From CAYGAW01 sp964347945 (GTDB taxonomy: Bacteria > Chloroflexota > Anaerolineae > UBA7937 > B3-Chlor), in contig CAYGAW010000099.1 in assembly GCA_964347945.1 (NCBI GenBank), positions 1-26,293 of the forward strand: a DNA stretch of 26,293 nucleotides, given 5' to 3'. The position numbers and the translations under genes were made by a program. The notes beneath the pieces are model-generated. The model saw nothing but the letters and a program-made list of their open reading frames with translations. It had not been told where the DNA came from and searched no databases. Positions within the stretch are counted from its first letter, which is position 1; every line of letters begins with the position of its first letter. Positions 21,988 through 26,293 of this stretch are shown here, in pieces.

Positions 21988-23220
21988 ATGCCGGAGAAGC
22001 ACATCGTCTTGAGAAACTGTGGGATCGTGAACCCCAATGATCTAGCCACCTATTTGGATAGAGATGGGTTCAAAGCTTTCGAGAGAGTGAGGGAGACAAT
22101 GACCGGCCAACAGGTCATTGAGCAGATAAAAGCATCCGGGCTACGAGGTCGCGGAGGAGCCGGGTTTCCCTGTGGGCTGAAATGGGAATTGGCCAGCAAG
22201 ACTGGGAATGGGCAGAAATTCATCATCTGCAATGCCGACGAAGGGGAGGTAGGAACATTCAAGGACAGATACCTCCTGGAGAACGCCCCGTTTGCCCTTG
22301 TTGAAGGAATTGCGATTGCCAGCTACGCCGTGGGCGCTCGACAGGCCTACATCTACCTCCGGCAGGAATACCACTATCTGTTGGATCGGCTGAACAGCGC
22401 TATTAGCCAGGTGGCTGAAAGAGGGTTTCGAGATCTTCCGAAGATTGAGATAGTTGAAGGTGCTGGTGCATACATCTGTGGTGAGGAGAGCGCTCTCATG
22501 GAGTCCATCGAAGGCAGCCGGGGCGAGCCTCGCTACAGGCCCCCTTTTCCGCCAAGCAAAGGTCTGTTTGGAAAACCGACCGTCATTAATAACGTTGAAA
22601 CGCTGATGAATATCCCACAAATCATTAACAATGGTCCGGACTGGTTCGCTGCCATAGGAACGGATGGCAGCAAAGGTACCAAGGTCTTCTCGGTAAGCGG
22701 GGACGTTGAAAGGCCCGGAGTGTATGAGTTGGTCTTGGGCAGTGATCTGAGGGAACTGGTTGTAGATCTGGCGAAGGCGAACGACATTCAGGCAGTTCAG
22801 GTCGGGGGCGCTGCTGGAAGGTTGCTTCCAGGGTGGATGCTAGACACTCCTCTCTCTTATGAGAGTGTCCTTGGCTCAGGGGCAGTGACGGTCTTGGATC
22901 AAACCAGGGATATTATCGACGTGGTCTATCGGACCATGGAATTCTTTGCCGAAGAATCATGCGGCAAGTGTGCCCCGTGTCGTGAGGGGACAGAGGTAAT
23001 GGTGGAGATATTGGGGAGAATGGTGAGAGGAAATGGGAGGGGAGACGATATCGAAGCCCTGGAAGACCTATCAGAGGTGATGAAACTCTCCTCTCTGTGC
23101 GGCCTGGGGCAATCGGCTCCTGTTGCCGTATTGGATAGTTTGGAGCACTTCGGGAATGAATACGAGGTACGCATTGAGCAGTCCGTGTTCTTGAGGGGCC
23201 AGAGGACGGTCAGAGTATAA
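21988..23220 (+). CDS. NuoF-like NADH/FMN iron-sulfur subunit
   Basis: A 410-residue homolog of the 51-kDa NADH-binding subunit of complex I, also found in NAD-linked hydrogenases and formate dehydrogenases. It has the FMN/NADH-binding LRGRGGAGFPCGLKW, NADEGEVGTFKDR and GAYICGEESALMESIEG blocks, a SLBB-type segment (VSGDVERPG), and the N3 [4Fe-4S] ligands C325, C328, C331 and C371. It has neither an N-terminal thioredoxin domain nor a C-terminal ferredoxin extension, which fits with NuoE being fused to the preceding subunit instead. AGAGG lies 7 nt before the ATG. It is followed after 27 nt by the molybdenum-hydroxylase small subunit. No membrane complex I genes are present, so it is probably a soluble NAD(H) module. 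Confidence 0.94.
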   Translation: MPEKHIVLRNCGIVNPNDLATYLDRDGFKAFERVRETMTGQQVIEQIKASGLRGRGGAGFPCGLKWELASKTGNGQKFIICNADEGEVGTFKDRYLLENAPFALVEGIAIASYAVGARQAYIYLRQEYHYLLDRLNSAISQVAERGFRDLPKIEIVEGAGAYICGEESALMESIEGSRGEPRYRPPFPPSKGLFGKPTVINNVETLMNIPQIINNGPDWFAAIGTDGSKGTKVFSVSGDVERPGVYELVLGSDLRELVVDLAKANDIQAVQVGGAAGRLLPGWMLDTPLSYESVLGSGAVTVLDQTRDIIDVVYRTMEFFAEESCGKCAPCREGTEVMVEILGRMVRGNGRGDDIEALEDLSEVMKLSSLCGLGQSAPVAVLDSLEHFGNEYEVRIEQSVFLRGQRTVRV

Positions 23221-23247
23221 GCATTTGTGATCAGGAGGTAGTCTGGG

Positions 23248-23856
23248 ATGGGCGAAGTAACAGAAGCCTATTTGTGCCCCTACTGCGCGACGAAGTGCGA
23301 CAGCTTTGAATTGCTGCGATCCCATGTTCTTCAACGGCACAAGGCCCAGCCTCTACCGACACCCGAGGGTCATATCCGCCTAACCATTAACGGCGAGAGG
23401 TATACCATCCTCGTCGAACCTGAGTGGACGCTGCATGACCTGATACACGAGAAGCTTGGGCTCACTGGGACCAAGCTGTTTTGCGACAGAGGAGCTTGCA
23501 GTTCCTGTACGGTAATCATGGAAGGAAGGCCGATCCTGTCATGTATGACGCTGGCCGTAGAATGTGATGGAAAAGCCATAGAAACAATCGAGGGGATCGA
23601 GTCAAAGAAGCATCCTCTCATTGAAGCGTATGTTAGGAACCATGCCATGCAGTGTGGCTACTGCACTCCAGGCTTCGTTGTGACAGCCAAAGCTCTGCTT
23701 GACCGGGAACAGAATCCGACAGAGAAGGAGATAAGAGACGCCCTTGGTGGCAATCTCTGCCGTTGTGGCACGTACCCGCAACACCCCAAGGCAGTCCTCG
23801 AGGCGGCCAAAGAGCTGAAGGAGTCGGCAAAGAGGAGGGCACATGGACCCGGCTAA
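23248..23856 (+). CDS. Molybdenum hydroxylase [2Fe-2S] small subunit with N-terminal C2H2 zinc finger
   Basis: A 202-residue xanthine-dehydrogenase-family small subunit carrying two [2Fe-2S] clusters: C79, C84, C87 and C99 (CDRGACSSC), then C136, C139, C171 and C173 (QCGYC and CRC). These move electrons from the molybdenum centre. Ahead of it is an extension of about 45 residues with C10-x2-C13-x12-H26-x4-H31 (LCPYC and SHVLQRH), a textbook C2H2 zinc-finger spacing, with an extra C17. I know of no standard small subunit with this. The ATG at 23248 has AGGAGG 9 nt upstream, so the extension is translated as part of the protein. Its 3' end overlaps the large-subunit start by 14 nt. The finger may bind the NuoF/NuoE module or nucleic acid; both are speculation. 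Confidence 0.92.
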   Translation: MGEVTEAYLCPYCATKCDSFELLRSHVLQRHKAQPLPTPEGHIRLTINGERYTILVEPEWTLHDLIHEKLGLTGTKLFCDRGACSSCTVIMEGRPILSCMTLAVECDGKAIETIEGIESKKHPLIEAYVRNHAMQCGYCTPGFVVTAKALLDREQNPTEKEIRDALGGNLCRCGTYPQHPKAVLEAAKELKESAKRRAHGPG

Positions 23857-26293
23857 CCCAGAAGAGGCCAAGATCCTTGAGTTGATGGACAACCTCACAG
23901 CGGACAAGTATCCCCTGGAGGAGTACGGTCACATCGGAAAACGAGGTGTACGCCGTCTGGATGGGTACGAGAAGGCGACTGGAAAGGCAACGTATACCAT
24001 GGACGTGCAACTGCCGGGGATGCTACACATGCGCTTTCTGACGTCCCCTTTTCCTCACGCAGAGATCAAGAGCATGGACACGAGCAGAGCTGAGGCTCTG
24101 CCAGGGGTTAGAGCCATACTCAGATATGATGACCCTGAGCTACCGTCTGAGACAGACCTGGGCGGCCATGCCCCTTCGTCCGTACCGGTTCTGCCACGAG
24201 TTGCCCACTTCGAGGGTGAGGAAGTAGGAGCCGCAGTCGCAGCTGATACGGGAGCCATAGCTGAGGAGGCCCTGAGACTCATTGAGATTGAATGGGAGCA
24301 AAGACCTTTCGTACTGGATGTTGAGCAGGCCTTGAAGCCGGAGGCCCCACTGGCGAATCCCGAGGAGTATCCAGATGGGAATCACTACAATGAGGGGTTC
24401 ATGGACGTTGAGGAACTGGGCGACGTGGAAAAGGGTCTTGCCGAAGCGGACGTTATCGTTGAATTCACATCAAGGCGCCGCGTCCATACTTGGGTCGGAC
24501 CAGAGAGGCCTTGCGGCGTGTTCAAGTGGAATGGAGAATATCCCGAAGTCTGGGTCAAACAGCAACGCCCCCAAATATGCAAGCGTGTGATATCGTCCTG
24601 GTTTGGCGCGACTGCGATGAACAAGATCACCATGCATTGCCTCTACCAGGGAGCAAGCTTCGGCGGTTGGAGCCAGGTACCGTGGAACATGGGGGGACAC
24701 TACTGTGCGGCACTGATTGCGAAGAGAACGGGCAGGCCTGTGAAATGGGTGTTTACGCGGAGGGAGGATTTCTATGGAGGCGAGATGGACGAGGGCGTGT
24801 ACCACTACAAGGTGGGCGCAAAGAGAGACGGTACAATCACAGCAGTGAAAGTGCGCGCCCTCTTGTCGAACCTTCTGTTTCCGGTCTTTGGCGTGGCGAG
24901 GCATTTCATCGAGAACACCAGGATACCCAATGTATACGGAAAGATCGAAGCCATTCAAGTGAACAAGGGCATAAATGTCCCCACGCGGTGTGAGCAGAAC
25001 CCCAATACCCATAGCCTTACGCTGGTATTCGACCACCTTGCCGATGCATTATCCCTGGACCCGACCGATGTCGCTCTGAAGAATGACGGTGCAGATGGCC
25101 ACGACATGGATTGGCTCAACGACCGCAAGGGTGAAATGGGGTTTGAGGTCAGGGATAGCCTGCGAGAATGTATCGAGAAGGGCAAGGCTGCGATAGAGTG
25201 GGACAAGAAATGGCATCCCCCCGGAGTCAAGAGACTGCAAAATGGAAGGATGCACGGTCTCGCCTTCACTTGGACGCATGAATGGGAAGACTCGGCTGGT
25301 TCCAGTGAAATAGCCATACGCATTGAACGCAATGATGGCACAGCCAGCATTCTGGGGATGAGGTGTGACAACGGCGTCAATGCTGAGACAGCCTACTGCC
25401 AGATCGCTGCTGACGAACTCGGTATGCGGTTGGAGGACGTTTTCTACAGGCCGCAGTTTGACCCAGGGTTCTTCACCATGACACCTGATTCGTCCACCAA
25501 TATGTCTGTCAATGGCTTCGCGGTGAGAAACGCAGCGAGGCTCCTGAAGCGGAAGATCCTGGTGGCGGCTACCAGCCCGAGTGGGGAGACTCAAAGGGGT
25601 AGTTTCCCTTCTCCTTTTGGAGGATACGAACCTCAAGACTTGGACATCAAGGACAGTGCCATCTATGTCAAAGCTGACCCGTCAGAAAGAATGTCGTTGG
25701 CAGAGTTCGTACAGCCGTCCGGGGCTGAGGGACCTATGTGCTATACTCCCGAGATGGGAAGAGGGGCACAGCGAAGTAACTTCTCAGTGCCGCTCTTTTC
25801 TCATAGTTGGCAAGTCCAGCAAGGAGCCTACGCGAGCTATCGTCTCCGCCTGTGCAGACAAGCCCATTTCATGGAGGTGGAGGTAGATACGGAGACTGGA
25901 GAAGTTCTTGTTACCAAGGTGGTCAATGTAAATGATGTCGGAAAGGTGATCAGCTGGGAAGGGTGTGAGGGACAACAGTATGGCGGTACATATATGGGTG
26001 TGAGCAGGGGGCTTCTCGAGGAGATTGTCCATGATCCAGTGACCGGTGTCATGCTCAACGGCAATCTCCTGGACTACAAAATCGCCACCATGAATGATGT
26101 GGGACCGATCGAAACACTGCTGGTTGAGACAGGAATGGGCTACGGACCCTATGGGGTGGTCGGGATTGGTGAAGACATCGCCACCGTCGTGCCTGCCTTG
26201 CCTGGGCCTGCCATCCATAACGCGATAGGTGTTTGGATAGACGATTTCCCTATCACCCCTGAGACAGTCCTCAGGGCCTTGGGTAAGGCCTAG
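23843..26293 (+). CDS. Molybdenum hydroxylase large (molybdopterin-binding) subunit, xanthine dehydrogenase family
   Basis: An 816-residue catalytic subunit; the stop codon is the last three bases of the window. These enzymes hydroxylate a C-H bond with water (purines, aldehydes, N-heterocycles) or reduce 4-hydroxybenzoyl-CoA. The N-terminal hammerhead domain has GYEKATGKATYTMD, PHAEI and GEEVGAAVA. The catalytic Glu is E777 in GIGED. Two cofactor motifs differ from the norm: QGASFGGW where GGGFGGK is usual, and TRCEQNPN where R-(G/A)-(P/F)-G is usual. Substrate is therefore not predictable. AGAGGAGGG lies just ahead, within the small-subunit gene. The FAD subunit usual for this family is not in the window; upstream Nuo-like genes may replace it, but the next gene downstream cannot be seen. 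Confidence 0.92.
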   Translation: MDPANPEEAKILELMDNLTADKYPLEEYGHIGKRGVRRLDGYEKATGKATYTMDVQLPGMLHMRFLTSPFPHAEIKSMDTSRAEALPGVRAILRYDDPELPSETDLGGHAPSSVPVLPRVAHFEGEEVGAAVAADTGAIAEEALRLIEIEWEQRPFVLDVEQALKPEAPLANPEEYPDGNHYNEGFMDVEELGDVEKGLAEADVIVEFTSRRRVHTWVGPERPCGVFKWNGEYPEVWVKQQRPQICKRVISSWFGATAMNKITMHCLYQGASFGGWSQVPWNMGGHYCAALIAKRTGRPVKWVFTRREDFYGGEMDEGVYHYKVGAKRDGTITAVKVRALLSNLLFPVFGVARHFIENTRIPNVYGKIEAIQVNKGINVPTRCEQNPNTHSLTLVFDHLADALSLDPTDVALKNDGADGHDMDWLNDRKGEMGFEVRDSLRECIEKGKAAIEWDKKWHPPGVKRLQNGRMHGLAFTWTHEWEDSAGSSEIAIRIERNDGTASILGMRCDNGVNAETAYCQIAADELGMRLEDVFYRPQFDPGFFTMTPDSSTNMSVNGFAVRNAARLLKRKILVAATSPSGETQRGSFPSPFGGYEPQDLDIKDSAIYVKADPSERMSLAEFVQPSGAEGPMCYTPEMGRGAQRSNFSVPLFSHSWQVQQGAYASYRLRLCRQAHFMEVEVDTETGEVLVTKVVNVNDVGKVISWEGCEGQQYGGTYMGVSRGLLEEIVHDPVTGVMLNGNLLDYKIATMNDVGPIETLLVETGMGYGPYGVVGIGEDIATVVPALPGPAIHNAIGVWIDDFPITPETVLRALGKA

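Noticed and set aside
20855..23220. Start of a respiratory complex I operon
   Set aside because: No membrane subunits or NuoB/C/D/I genes are present, and the next genes are a molybdenum hydroxylase.

Overview
The window is a densely coding, entirely plus-strand stretch of bacterial DNA. I call 22 well-supported protein genes plus several small or fragmentary ORFs. There are no rRNA genes, insertion sequences or CRISPR arrays, and no complete tRNA. The gene content points to a strict anaerobe: a tungsten-type aldehyde:ferredoxin oxidoreductase, corrinoid methyltransferase parts, a molybdenum hydroxylase with an NADH-dehydrogenase-like module, an Fe-S flavodoxin and four DUF169 proteins. This mix is typical of Dehalococcoidia-like Chloroflexota or Desulfobacterota. 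That placement is inferred from content, not from a marker gene.

Layout. 1-351 is the tail of a dipeptide/oligopeptide-type ABC ATPase. 586-4969 holds a DUF169 protein, three cupin genes carrying four cupin modules (the first gene is an internal duplication), and a uroporphyrinogen-decarboxylase-fold (URO-D) methyltransferase-like protein. 5054-7353 holds an FAD oxidoreductase and a second DUF169 gene, separated by a pair of identical-arm palindromes. 7506-8144 is a GC-rich NmrA-like gene that looks transferred. 8317-11716 holds an Fe-S flavodoxin, an aldehyde ferredoxin oxidoreductase and an SDR. 11977-13959 is a tightly coupled corrinoid protein plus second URO-D protein. 13960-16546 holds a small membrane ORF, two more DUF169 genes and an ABM-like protein. 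16791-19361 is an aryl-alcohol dehydrogenase and aldehyde dehydrogenase pair. 19677-20777 is glycerol dehydrogenase. 20855-26293 is a compact unit: a NuoG-N/NuoE fusion, NuoF, a molybdenum-hydroxylase small subunit with an N-terminal C2H2 zinc finger, and the large subunit.

How the genes may work together (inference). The alcohol dehydrogenase, aldehyde dehydrogenase and AOR would take alcohols, probably aromatic, to acids. The corrinoid protein and URO-D proteins suggest methyl-group removal or transfer, for example from methoxylated aromatics. The repeated co-occurrence of URO-D, DUF169 and cupin genes suggests one uncharacterised system. The last four genes look like a molybdenum hydroxylase that passes electrons to NAD+ through a NuoEF/G-like module rather than through the usual FAD subunit, though the next gene downstream is outside the window.

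Most likely novel: the URO-D/DUF169/cupin set, whose URO-D members lack the usual HxC zinc motif, and the zinc-finger-bearing molybdenum hydroxylase with its NADH-dehydrogenase module.
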